Below, in pieces: positions 35,861-51,728 of a stretch of 64,000 nt of DNA (the first letter of the stretch is position 1; each line of letters opens with the position of its first letter). This DNA is from Diploscapter coronatus. Its lineage: Eukaryota; Nematoda; Chromadorea; Rhabditida; Rhabditidae. The notes below the pieces were generated by a model that was not told the origin of the DNA, made no database searches, and was given only the letters and a program-made list of their open reading frames with translations. The translations under genes and the position numbers were made by a program. The stretch spans positions 61,217,201 to 61,281,200 of the forward strand of contig OZ038422.1 in assembly GCA_964036155.1 (NCBI GenBank), read 5' to 3'.

Positions 35861-36127
35861 CACAGAGAGAAATGCCCCCGTTCGGGCCGCGTTCGTACCG
35901 TGTCGGCGCCTACTCGGCATGAACGCGGCCCGAATGCGGGAAGAGCGAGAGATAATGCGAGAGACTGCGAGAAAAATGCGGCCCGAACGCGGCACGAATG
36001 AGAGAGGAACGAGGAACGCGGCTCGAATGCGGGAGGAACGAGGAACGTGGCCCGGACGCGGCCCGAACGGGGGAGGAACGAGAAGCGCGGCATGAACGCG
36101 GCCCGAACGGGGGCATTTCTCTCTGTG
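35861..36127. mobile_element. GC-rich inverted-repeat element with internal minisatellite
   Basis: The ends are perfect 33-base inverted repeats, starting CACAGAGAGAAATGCCCCCG at 35861 and ending with the complement at 36127. The interior repeats units built on GGCCCGAACGCGG and GGAGGAACGAGGAACG. Base composition differs sharply from the AT-rich surroundings. Translated open frames through it are repetitive Pro/Arg/Ser artefacts, with no transposase. It is most likely a non-autonomous DNA transposon; no clear target-site duplication was identified. Confidence 0.7.
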
Positions 36128-36321
36128 TGAGTGTCTCAAATTTAAATTGATTTTCTTCGTAATGATGACCTTATATTCCTCCAAGGCGTTAGATAAATTC
36201 TATCTCTGAATTCAGAGTGTATTTTGGTAGACGAAACTGGCAAAGAATTAATGCTCAATTTCATCGATATCGAACAGCAGAGAAACGATGAAGCCAAAAT
36301 TAAAGAAAATAAAAAATTGCG

Positions 36322-36505
36322 AAGTTGCTTAGCTTTTCAAGGGCTATCGATTGGTGTACCGTTTGAGCTTTTTTCAAAAATTAGCATAAATCTTCATTAA
36401 ATCATAAAAACGCGATTTTGATAGAAAATTTTATTCTCTACTTAAAACGGATAAAACGATCGTTTTTGAAAATGGGTACAATAGAATCTACTTTTTGAAC
36501 TAGTG
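36322..36505. repeat. Direct repeat, copy B
   Basis: Second copy of the repeat at 35659-35851, in the same orientation, ending TGAACTAGTG. Confidence 0.8.
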
Positions 36506-36938
36506 AGTTTTCCTACCAGACTAATACAAGATACAATCTCTACCGAAATGGTATCACTTTTTCAGAACTTTCATCAAAAATAGCTTACCATATACGCAAA
36601 AGATAAAATTGTCGTTTTTCGACTCATGAAAATCAAGTGAAGAAAATTAGAATACTACTCAAAAATGGGGATACAATCATTTTACAAAAATTTGATAGGG
36701 AAAATACCAGATTGTGTAGTAAGATGGATTTATTTTTGATAAAATTAGCAAAAAAATTTAATTTGGCACTACAAAGGGTTTACCAGAGAAAGAAATGTGC
36801 CAGGAATCCTAAAATCTAATCAGCATTTGACTTTTCAAAGAATTCAGGCCAAATTATAGGATTTCCAGAAAGAAAATTATATTCTTATAGTCATGAAAAG
36901 GGGGTGGGATAGAATTTTTCAAAATTTGAAAAATCGGT

Positions 36939-42141
<5,203 letters not shown>

Positions 42142-43009
42142 ATTCTGCAAAATTCAAGAATTTTTTAAAGTTTTTTTTTTCCTCTAGAACAACAAAAAAT
42201 CGAATGCGAAAGAAAGAATATTTCAATAGAAGAGAATGATAAGATGAATGAAAAGACTGACCAAAACAAAATTTGCAAAGATAAATAAAAAGAAAGATAG
42301 AAATGATAAGATAAGATCAGTGAAAAGAGTGAGAGAATCAGTCGGTCTTAAAAACAAGAGTTTGAGAGAAGGTCAAACAAAATAAAAACAACTTTCCAAA
42401 ATTTGCAAAAAATATTTTGAAGGGCAGGGAAATAGTGCTGACGATGCATATGAAACTCACTTGCGTGTTTATAAAGGTTTCGAATGATGCAAAATTGAGT
42501 TGACGTCAACTTCTTCCGACTAGATCAACGCAAAAAATCAAGGTTCGGAAGGAAGTTTGATGCTGATTTTGAATGGTTCTTCAAAAAATAGTCTATTTTT
42601 CTTTGGGGTTCTCTCGAAAAGCCTAGTATTTCTCTCGCTCACATGGGTCCTGATAGGGACTGATAACAACAATGATAAATGATAGAGGGACGGTTAAGGG
42701 AGAGGAACAGAAAATAATCAGCCTTTACATTGGGCGGTTCAAACGCACGTGAAAGTCCGTGCGTCCCCCTTTCCGCCTTTCTCCTGCCTCGCTCTTGCAA
42801 GTTCTTTTCGACTTGAAAAATTTTGGGACGATATTTTTGAAAATTGCTTATTTCTTTCGGAATTTCTACCTGTTTTTGTCCAAAATTTCCTAGAAAATAT
42901 AGATATTCGGTCCGTCTTGAATCTGAAATTTTGTTCGGGAATTTGTCGATTTTAGCGCGGTTTTTCTGAATTTTGAAAACTCGGAGATTTCAGGTAAAAC
43001 TACTCAGAA
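42142..43009. promoter_or_regulatory. Bidirectional promoter region of aco-2 and EF-1 beta
   Basis: The 868 bases between two divergent housekeeping genes contain no TATA box near either ATG. They hold a CRE-like palindrome (42499-42510) and an E-box CACGTG (42746-42751). A trans-splice acceptor candidate TTTCAG ends at 42993, 17 bases before the plus-strand ATG. Confidence 0.55.
42499..42510. promoter_or_regulatory. CRE-like 12-bp palindrome
   Basis: GTTGACGTCAAC is a perfect palindrome containing TGACGTCA, the classical CREB/ATF bZIP site. Its position in the shared promoter of a TCA-cycle gene and a translation factor makes regulation plausible but unproven. Confidence 0.5.
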
Positions 43010-44485
43010 ATGGCCGCTGATTTGGGCAAACTCAACAAAACGCTCTCGGAGCAGCCTTTCATTGGAGGGTAAATTTTATAGATTAAAAAATATTTTCGAA
43101 AAAAGATAAAAATAAATTTTACTAGAGGTAAACTTAAAGATTTTTGAGAAGTTTTAAAAAATAGCAAATTTAGTTTCGAAGTCGGCACGGAGGACGTGAA
43201 GACGTTCGAGACCATCAAGGCCGTTCCTGACGCCAAGAAATTCGCCCACGTTGCTCGCTGGTACAGGTAAATTTTTATTAAATCGTCAAAAATCATGCTT
43301 TTCTTGAGAAAATTCTAAAAATCCAACTCCATATCTTAGAAAGCAGTGAAATTTGTGAACAGATTTTCAAAATATAACATTCTAAAGTTCTTTTTTATTT
43401 AAAAATAACTATTTTAGAAATATCGCTTCCTACTCGGCGAATGAACGTGCTGCATGGAGCGGCGGCGCAGCGGCCACTTCTGGAGAGGACAAGGGTGATG
43501 TAAGAGAAAATTCTAAAAATAAAAATTGGAAATAAATATTTTCTTTCAGGAGGACTTTGATCTGTTCGGATCTGACGACGAAGATGATGAGGAGAAAAAG
43601 AAGGTTGTCGAAGAGCGTCTGAAGGCTTACGCTGAAAAGAAGGCCAAGAAGGTTTCTGTTCGGTTCTTATTTTTTAATTAAAAATACAAATTTGACTAGG
43701 TTGTTTCATTTTTTTCATATCCAAATTCTTGAAGCAACTCAGATTTTAACGAGTTTCTAAAATATTTTAAAGAAAATTTGAAATAAAAGAATTGCAGCCC
43801 GGTCCAATCGCCAAATCCTCCGTCATTCTGGACGTGAAGCCATGGGACGACGAGACCAACATGAAGGAGATGGAGGATCTCGTCAGAGGCATCGAGATGG
43901 ACGGACTCGTCTGGGGAGGCGGCAAGCTCATCGCAATCGGATACGGTAGGTCGAAAGGGGAAACTACAGTAATCTCAATCAGTGATAATAACACATTTAA
44001 GTTTCTGATAAGATAGTTTTTAGTTTCTTATCACAATGATAAAGGACACCCCGAGAAACCGGAAGATATTTTTTCAAAATCACTTTTCCAGGCATCTCGA
44101 AGCTGCAGATCATCTGTGTGATCGAGGACGACAAGGTCTCCGTCGACGACCTCATCGAGCGCATCACCACCGACTTCGAGTCCCACGTTCAGGTACCGTA
44201 ATCCGAAAATTAAACAATACTTTACGAGAAAGAACGGTGTTGTAAACGTCGAGTGAATCTTAGGATTGAAAAATTATCTATATAATATAGTAATTATTTT
44301 AAATTTCGTATCAAATCTGAAAGATCTAGGTATTACCTATCCGAGATCTAAAGCCTAAAAATTGAGATAATTTGAAATGGTCAAACTTAGGTCTCAGATT
44401 TCCAGGATTTGAAAAATAACCTTTTTTTTTTTTAATAATAATCAAATTTCAGTCCGTCGACATCGCCGCATTCAACAAGATCTAG
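43010..44485 (+). CDS. eef-1B.1: Elongation factor 1-beta (eEF1B nucleotide exchange factor)
   Basis: Seven exons (43010-43068, 43174-43266, 43418-43499, 43550-43651, 43798-43945, 44092-44192, 44453-44485) give about 205 residues. eEF1B-beta recharges eEF1A with GTP during translation elongation in the cytosol. The N-terminal GST-like part is short. The acidic hinge ([14 protein letters not shown]) has the usual CK2-site character. The C-terminal guanine exchange domain ([16 protein letters not shown] ... [16 protein letters not shown] ... FNKI) is complete and ends in the conserved NKI. C. elegans has two paralogues; I chose .1 because it lies near aco-2 there as I recall, so the numeral is less certain. 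AATAAA is at 44595. Confidence 0.93.
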
Positions 44486-47188
44486 ACGACGAAAAATCGT
44501 GGTCGATCTTCAAAAATGGTATCTTTTGCCTTCTTTGATTTTCCTTCGATTGTTCTTGTTTTGTTGGCAAATTTTAAAATTATTTGTGTTTGATAATAAA
44601 AATAAGATTTTTAAAATGTTTTTTTTTTTTTTTTAATTTTCAAATTTGGCATGAATTTGAATTTATCGATTTTGTTGCGTTTGATTTGAATTGTTTGCTT
44701 TTTGACCGAATTTTAAACTTTCATTTTCACATGGGCTTTCGTTGAGGATAGCGTGAAAAATTACGGTCTACTTGAAACTGCTCGCCTCCGCGACTCCTCC
44801 ACATATAGAGTTTCAAATTCTTTCAAAACTAAATGAAATGTTAAATTGGGAAATTTTAATGAAAACGACGGAAAAAGGAAAATTAAGCTTTTCCAGGCTG
44901 CCCCGAGCCGGTGGACGATTTAATGAACCCGCTGTACCATTTCGCGATCAGTGACAACTCAGCGTACGAACTGCCCATCCGCACCGACAGTTGCCGATGT
45001 TCGCACTTTTTGCCGGCTGAAACGGATCGGCAACTGTCCGAATTCATCGGCAGTTTCTCACGAAAATTGCCAATGGATTGCTGATCCGCATTCACTGGCA
45101 TTCAACGGCATTGATCAGCAGTTTGCCAATCGATCGACAATCGATTTTCGAAAATCTTTTATAGCAAAAATTTTCTTTGTACCTCCCGAAATCGACAAAA
45201 TCGTCAAAATTACGACTTTCGATCCCACCCAGCCCCGCCCACTTTAGGGGATGTGGCCTAATTTTCATTTTTCTGTGATTAGGGTCCTAGGAAATATCCA
45301 ACGATATTACCCATATCAGGCTTGATCGACATTTTAGCCTGTGCCAAACCACCCTTACTTTTCTGTTCGTCTTAGGAATAATGCCTCTTTAAAATGATGG
45401 AAGATTAAAATTGGTTGCGATTATCATCGGATTTGGGCGTGACCCAGGGATCCTGATTGTGAGGGTTGACAAAGGAGCGACATATTTTTCGGCTTAACTT
45501 ATGCAAATAGATGTGCGTTAATTTCGCAAAAATGAAGTCCTACATTATTTCCAGATCTTTTCTGAATCCGGTATAAGGCATGGTCAAAATCGGTTAATGA
45601 TCAGAATATAGGCACATTAGTCTATTAAAACTAGCTTGTTTTCTGACGGAGTTTCTTCATTCAAATTAATACCTTGTCACAAGGTGATTTTAAATACGAT
45701 AATTGGTGTACGTAGACTGTATTTTGACACCAGTAATGTATTAATTTTATCTTACAAGCTAAAATGCTATACTTTGATATCAGCTATCTTCGAACAGAAT
45801 GAATAAGCAATGTTTTTATTGAACATTCGACAAATTAGACAACTTTTCGGAATGCATTTGAATCGATAAAGTAAAGGAATAAATCAATTCAAGTAAAAAA
45901 AGAACTAAGAAATCGTGGGCTGTATAAACTTTGCCTACACATATAGAACGTCTTTTCATATTTTACCATAATTTCAGATCAGTTTGTTGGCGCTTGTGAT
46001 GATAATAAAATACTATTCGAGTTCAGTTGCTTCGAACGATGAGGTGTAACTTGAATAACTTTGACTGATTCTTTCTTAGTCGATGATGTAGTAGTGTTAC
46101 TCTTCTAAAATTGTCCTTTTTCTTTGATATGCATATGTAAATAAACTACCTTGACCAATCCTCTCATTAAGAAAAACATGGTAATTATTTGAAGGCATGG
46201 TCCATTTAGGGAAATAGTGTCAGCAATTCCCTGAAAGTTTTTAATGCTTTCTTGGTAGAAAATTTAACTTATTCTAGTGTGGACCCATTTCTAATCCTAG
46301 AAAAGTATGCTGCTCAAGGTTTATTCAGAAAACAACTCCTAATTTTACAGTTGCTCTTTCTAAGCACATAACGCGAAAGGGGTATTTTGGTTCTTTAAGA
46401 TGCGATTAGCCGAGTTTCATTCTCAAAAATTCAAAGCAGCATTCATGTGCTTCCTATTCGACGCAAAAATTATTATTGTTTATGCAAATAATGGCAAGGT
46501 CGAAGGATTCATTATTTAGAACGTTCCTTTAGGATTTCTCAGCGCATATTTTCAGGGTATATGTTGGTAAAATAGGCCTTTCCATTTCTTTTGTTATTTA
46601 ATATGAAAATTTGTTATTAATAATGCTTACGACTATATTATGTATCATATTCCTTAACGAAGGTGCATCATCGATCAAACATTCATCTAAAATATTCAAG
46701 TAAGTTCTCTCAAACTTCTAACTTCGAAGCTATGAAACTGGTTAATTTATGCCGTTTTTCGTTAAATCGTGAACAATTTTCATTGTTCAAAAAAGAATCT
46801 TTCGATACCACCATCCTTTGGGGTAAACTCGCTGTAACGAATCTCTGCATTTTAAACCAGAGATTGGTTATAAACGAATATGTGATTTGATGTGTTAACC
46901 AAATTTGAGAAATCAACTATTTACACAGATTCGTCCTCTTAATAGACTCATTACATAATTATTACAACGAAACATAATTAATTTTGCACAGGATATTTAA
47001 GATATCAAAGTTAAAAGATTAAGAGAACATCCTGCCTATATATCCCTGCTTCTGATTGTCCAAAATATAGCAAAAATTGTATAGTTGAAAAATAGCTAAA
47101 TCATTTGTTACTACTTCGCATAAAATCTAAACGTTATACATATTCATTTTCAACACAATATGGTGCAACATTGACCGGGATAACTTAC
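44486..47188. other. Gene-poor region
   Basis: Beyond the EF-1 beta polyadenylation signal I find no exon with convincing coding character. It contains the CGGCAA-type repeat cluster at 44975-45150. Short open frames near 46660-46920 on both strands lack splice partners and family similarity. Confidence 0.4.
44975..45150. repeat. Cluster of degenerate CGGCAA/TTGCCG motifs
   Basis: Motifs such as AGTTGCCGATG, TCGGCAACTG, ATCGGCAGTTT, ATTGCCAATGG and CAGTTTGCCAATCGAT recur in both orientations within about 170 bases. They resemble the GGCAAATTGCCG-type dispersed repeats of Caenorhabditis genomes, but the copies are too diverged for a firm family call. Confidence 0.45.
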
Positions 47189-47614
47189 ATGCGCCATTAG
47201 GTATCTATTTAAGCGTCGCTCAGAATTTCTTGCACTCGGGCTCAGATTGCCATACGAATTAAAACACCGCCTTAGATAAATAAACGCGGCAATGCTAATT
47301 ATCGTCTGAGCATAACTTGTTATGATCGGAACTATCATAGAGTAAAAATGCTAAAAATTATCTACATAATTGGCATTAATAATTTTTATTTGGATAATAT
47401 TCGTTTAACTTACAACCCATTGTTTAAGAGCCATTGCATATCGTATACCAACTATATCAACAATATTAACAATTTGATGATTGTTCAACCAGGCAATTGC
47501 AAAATAAATTAGTTCGCCGATACAGCCAAAAATAATATGAAATCCGACCAATATCCAAAATATAATGGCAAATAGTTTCGTTATTTTTTCGTCACGGTGA
47601 CTAAATTTAATCAT
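47189..47614 (-). pseudogene. 7TM chemoreceptor-like fragment (C-terminal half)
   Basis: Two exons (47414-47614 and 47189-47350) join in phase 0. They encode hydrophobic segments (KLFAIIFWILVGFHIIFGCI; MIVPIITSYAQTIISIAAFI) and a basic loop (SARNSERRLNRYLMAH), like TM4-TM5 and intracellular loop 3 of nematode serpentine receptors. The last exon ends in a donor (CAT then GTAAGT), but no exons for TM6-TM7 were found downstream, and upstream bases of 47614 carry stops in all frames. The exact receptor class is not identified. It may be a pseudogene or a model I cannot complete. Confidence 0.45.
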
Positions 47615-48193
47615 TTTGTATCAAAACTGACATGCATGTGGAAGAATTTCTAACAGTGAAAATGTCCTAGCTCTATATATCGTAACTTTAGTCGAAACGA
47701 ATCTTATGGCCATCAGTAACCATGTCTCTTTAAGAACAGTAAATAATTTATACAATAATACCTACAATTCCATTTGTCAGCTGTCAATGCAAAATTTTAA
47801 CTATATTAGATTTAAATCAACTTTATATGACAAATAAATTTAAAATAAAATGGTATTTTATAGCTATTTGGAGAGTTTCGACAGAAAAGTAGACATTATG
47901 GCGAAATAATGTATGGAAAACTACAATATGATCCATACTATTTCACAAAATATTGATACTTTTCTGTAACAACGTAGATGATATTTTAAAGAATTCTCTT
48001 AAACTATAGATAAATATTGAGTGATACACGTGACTAAAATTTTAAATTATGTTACCCTGAATGCGTTATCATCATCTTGACAGCAAAAATGAAAAATTTG
48101 ACTATAGGTAGCAAACGAAAACTAAAGTATTATCCTGCTTCAATGCATATATTGAAAATTGCATCGTAAAAATGATAATAGTATAAAACTTAC

Positions 48194-48805
48194 ATTTATC
48201 AATGAACAGATAAAAAAGAGTATATTTAGAATGAGCAAGATGGCTATTAGTTTTTCGAATTGTGAAAAATTTCCACGTTTTCGAAATAACCGACACATCA
48301 TAAATATGGCGATAAAAATCGGTATTAATAAGATGCTATGAAAAATGACCAGGATTTGAAGCCCTATAGATGAATTTATTTTTTGAAGATAACATCGATA
48401 TAAAAATATCAAACTAACCTGTACCAAATATATCTCGATGAAGTACGACAGTTTTCCACCCAATGATGAAGTTGTAAAGTAATGTATTTGATGCTGAAAA
48501 TTTTAAAATAGTAAATCGTTACCGAGGTTTAAAAAAAGCAATGCAGAATGGTTTGTAAGAATAGGTAAACTGAAAAATTAATTCACCTCCACAAAAGTGA
48601 TAATCCTTTGCATAAGGCGTAGGTTTATGGCACCAAGACATTCGATTCTGCGAATTACTTCTCTAATGATAATAATAAATCTGTAGAATAACAACTTGGG
48701 AAAAATGATCCCAATACAGTACGATTTAGAAAGGTAGCGCTTTCGGAATAAAAATGGCAAAACTTGAAATGGGTCGAGTGGCAGTGCAAGACGTTGCTTA
48801 GGCAA
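48194..48805 (-). pseudogene. 7TM chemoreceptor-like fragment (N-terminal half)
   Basis: An exon ending at 48587 (LFYRFIIIIREVIRRIECLG...) and one at 48194-48493 encode long hydrophobic helices (YFIEIYLVQVSLIFLYRCYL; LQILVIFHSILLIPIFIAIF; KLIAILLILNILFFICSLIN). These fit TM1-TM3 of a serpentine receptor. The first exon has no in-frame ATG near its start. About 580 bases without a clear exon (47615-48193) separate it from the C-terminal fragment on the same strand, so both may once have been one receptor gene. Confidence 0.45.
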
Positions 48806-49511
48806 TTAGCTTTGTATTTATAATACTCGCCTAACTTATAATTTAGTGTAATTTCAGTTTCAGCACTCTAATTATGCTCACCTTATGCCTTAAGAAAGTT
48901 TATTAAATTTGTATATAAAAGTTGCAGAAGATGCAAGATTGAAAGATCGATTTTTTCAGATGATCAAAAATTATACCTGCGTTAAGATTTGTTTGTCAGT
49001 TCAGAAAATTAATTAGTTTAAGAGTTAGATCATGCGGTGAAATCGTGCATAACTCATCATCAGGGTTGTTTGCGGTGCAGCTGATTTTTGAGAATATCAA
49101 TACAAAGTTTGATAATGAATGTGATTCTTCCAATGCAGAGAATTGTTGGTTATGTAACATTTTTTTAAACAAAATATACAGTAGACGTTTATAACTGAAA
49201 ATCATTCTTCATCAATGAATAAATCTAACTAGCATTTTCATCGATTGCTACAAGTTTGGGTATTTATTAGGTTCTTAAAAATTTTGACTTATGTATTCAA
49301 ATTGTAGTAATCTTTTCGTGTAATATCATGTGTTGATAGTTTTACCAATTAAAATAATTATTCTTTTCATTTTTACGACTCCTTCTCCCCTATCTCCTTC
49401 TCTTCGGGGCGCATACTGTTTCGAGGGAGTTGAGCCTGCGAAAAGGGAGTTGCAAAATGTATGCAGTATCCCCCTCCTCACAAGCCATAATATAACAAGT
49501 GAGATATTTAG
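48806..49511. other. Intergenic region with no supported gene
   Basis: AT-rich, with only short open frames lacking splice context. A C/T-rich stretch sits near 49380-49410. Confidence 0.4.
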
Positions 49512-49773
49512 AAGAAAACTCGACAAATTTCGTCATACAACTCAATTCGGGTCTTTCCGATCCGGCAGCATGCTCAAAGTTCGCGCGAAATTGGCGTCAT
49601 TTTTCCGACCGGCAACAGACAGGGTCACCATGTGAAATTTATGGTGTAAGTTGGATTTCTTCGCAAAAATTGATTTTTTCCAGTACATCAACGACCACAT
49701 CATCCTGATGGGACCGAGCAGTCCGGTCAACGTGCGGTGGATTTCCGATAGGCCTGCAATACTCAAGGGGAGG
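49512..49773 (+). CDS. Orphan coding exon pair, unknown protein
   Basis: Two exon-like blocks (about 49512-49623 and 49684-49773) have an acceptor TTTTTTCCAG and a donor AGG/GTTAGT, and join in frame across a 60-base intron. They read TQFGSFRSGSMLKVRAKLAS... and YINDHIILMGPSSPVNVRWI. The GC-rich third positions resemble those of the housekeeping genes here rather than intergenic DNA. I do not recognise the family, and no further exons were found on either side. It could be a fragment of a larger gene or a recent pseudogene. Confidence 0.4.
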
Positions 49774-50392
49774 GTTAGTCTCGAAATTTGATTTTTTTAA
49801 TTCTAGAAATACGCCTTTTAATTTTCCAAGATCTCGAAAATTTCTAATTTTGTATATTTTTTCCTGAAATTAAATTCTAAGCAAAGTGAATTTATGGTGC
49901 GAGTGCAAATTTACCTTTTTGTGAATTGTTAGAGGCAGCGTTAGTTCGGTCACAAAACCAGCTAAATTTGTCGATTAGACCCGAAGCTAGCTCAACCAAG
50001 CACAAAATCAAGCGAAAAGCTAAAAACCAAGTAGTGAGGAGAGAGCGACCAGAGTGATAGAGATCGATTTGTAGGGATCAGAAGAATAAAAAAAATTGGG
50101 ACCAAAAATTCTCAAAAATGGACCCGAAACAGAAAAATACCGACCAAGCTTTTTCATTTTTCATTAAACCAATATTCGATCGTCGCTTTCAAGTCAAATA
50201 AACGATTTTATTTCCATTTTTATTGGTTTTTGAAAATTTTAAAATTGACCTCTTTAAGAAATTTTTTATCTTTTTTCCATAAAAGAGATCAATTTCTTTG
50301 GAATGTTTAATTGAATTCCGAGGCACTTTATGAGAAAGATTGTGATTTTTGGAATGCAACCTTCAAATGTTCAAAATGCAACAAAAAGACTG
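49774..50392. other. Intergenic region downstream of the Ras gene
   Basis: It contains minus-strand polyadenylation signals (TTTATT) near 50205 for the Ras-like gene. No other feature is supported. Confidence 0.4.
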
Positions 50393-51728
50393 TCAATCTA
50401 GAAAACAATACATTGGTCCTGGTCTAGCTGATCCTACACTTTTCTTTTTTGTTCTTCGATTTTTTCGATCGTGACACTGCCGAACTTAGAGTCTTAAATT
50501 TTGATTTTTCAAAAATTTGAAGAAAAAAATTTTAAATACCTCTTCCTCCTCTTCTTGGTGGGGGAAACTTTTCATTATTCGGACCAATTCGTGGAACGTT
50601 TCATCGACATTTACTGGGGGGTCCTGAATAGTAAAATTTTTAAAATAAAATGTCGACTGATCCAATAAGTTTTTTTTCGAGTTTCGAAATTAGCATACAT
50701 ATTTTTCTCGCACTATCTGGTCAAAGATAATGAAGATAGCATTGGAGTCAGAAAACGGTAATTTTGTAAATTTTCAGACTTGCCGGCTAATCGGAATAAA
50801 TAAAAAAAAAAACCTTAGCTGAAGTCTCGATATAGGGCAATTTCAATTTTGCTGCTAACTGCCTGCCTTCCTCTTCGGTAACCACTCTTTGACTGGTGAG
50901 ATCAATCTGAAAAAGAAATTTTTGTTCGAAAAAATAGAATTTTGACCTTGTTAGCAGCCAACAGAACTGGATATTCGGTTTGGTCCTTGACCCGTAGAAC
51001 CTGAAGCAACAACAACATATTTTCAAAGTTTTAGATGTTTCAAAACTATTAAATCGCGAACTCCACGTTCCTCCAATAGTCAGTCTGAGTTTCTGTAGCA
51101 TTTTTAAAAATCAATATTCCTTTAAATACGTTTCAAAATAACATGAAAAAACGATAATTTTAAAGGGCCTAATTTATCACTGGAATTGTCTTTTTTCAAA
51201 TTAAAATTCGTAAAAACCGACCTGATTGTACAGTTTCTCGACCTCGAAGAAGCTCTTCCGGTTAGTGACGGAGAACACGAGCAGAAACCCCCTTCCATTC
51301 CGCATATACTGCTCGCGCATAGCTGAGAACTCCTCTTGGCCGGCTGTGTCCAGAACTGAAAATATTTTCTTTTTTTTTAGAAAAATTTCCTTTGAAATAA
51401 TCTGTTTTTTTAAACTTACCGTCCATAATGACCCAGTTTCCGTCAATTTCACAGTGCTGAATGTATTGATCCTCGATGGTAGGGTCATAATAATCCACGA
51501 ATTGTTTCTGGAAATAGATTTTTGCAAGTCACAAAAAATCAGCCAACTTCCGAAAAAGTTGTGAAATTTTGGTCTTAAAGTCAGAAGTTCTAAAGAAAAT
51601 CAATATTTCTTCACCTGGAAGAATTGAATGGTCAGGGAACTTTTTCCGACGCCCCCATCTCCGATAACGACGATCTTGTAGGTCGGCAATTTGGCTCCGT
51701 CCTCGGGGGGACGTTTTGAATTTGTCAT
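50393..51728 (-). CDS. ras-2: M-Ras/R-Ras-like small GTPase
   Basis: Seven minus-strand exons (51615-51728, 51420-51507, 51222-51355, 50947-51000, 50814-50906, 50540-50623, 50393-50476) give about 216 residues. This is a membrane-associated signalling GTPase. All G motifs are present: P-loop GDGGVGKSS, switch [11 protein letters not shown], switch [17 protein letters not shown] with the catalytic Gln, NKID, and ETSAK. The N-terminal extension before [11 protein letters not shown] and the block [15 protein letters not shown] favour M-Ras/R-Ras over LET-60 Ras. The last exon, read from the TTCGGCAG acceptor, gives a basic stretch (RKNRRTKKK) and ends YCFLD, a CAAX-like box with an unusual terminal Asp. 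The numeral ras-2 rests partly on chromosome III content. An acceptor-like TTCTAG lies 5 bases before the ATG. Confidence 0.85.

Larger units (their letters stand above)
35248..36938. other. Repeat-rich intergenic region
   Basis: This gap holds two copies of a 185-bp direct repeat and, between them, a GC-rich inverted-repeat element (described separately). Remaining sequence is AT-rich with no supported gene. Confidence 0.5.

Noticed and set aside
35833..36184. Three overlapping minus-strand open frames rich in Pro, Arg and Ser
   Set aside because: They read through the GC-rich repeat units and terminal inverted repeats of the mobile element; the composition is a repeat artefact.
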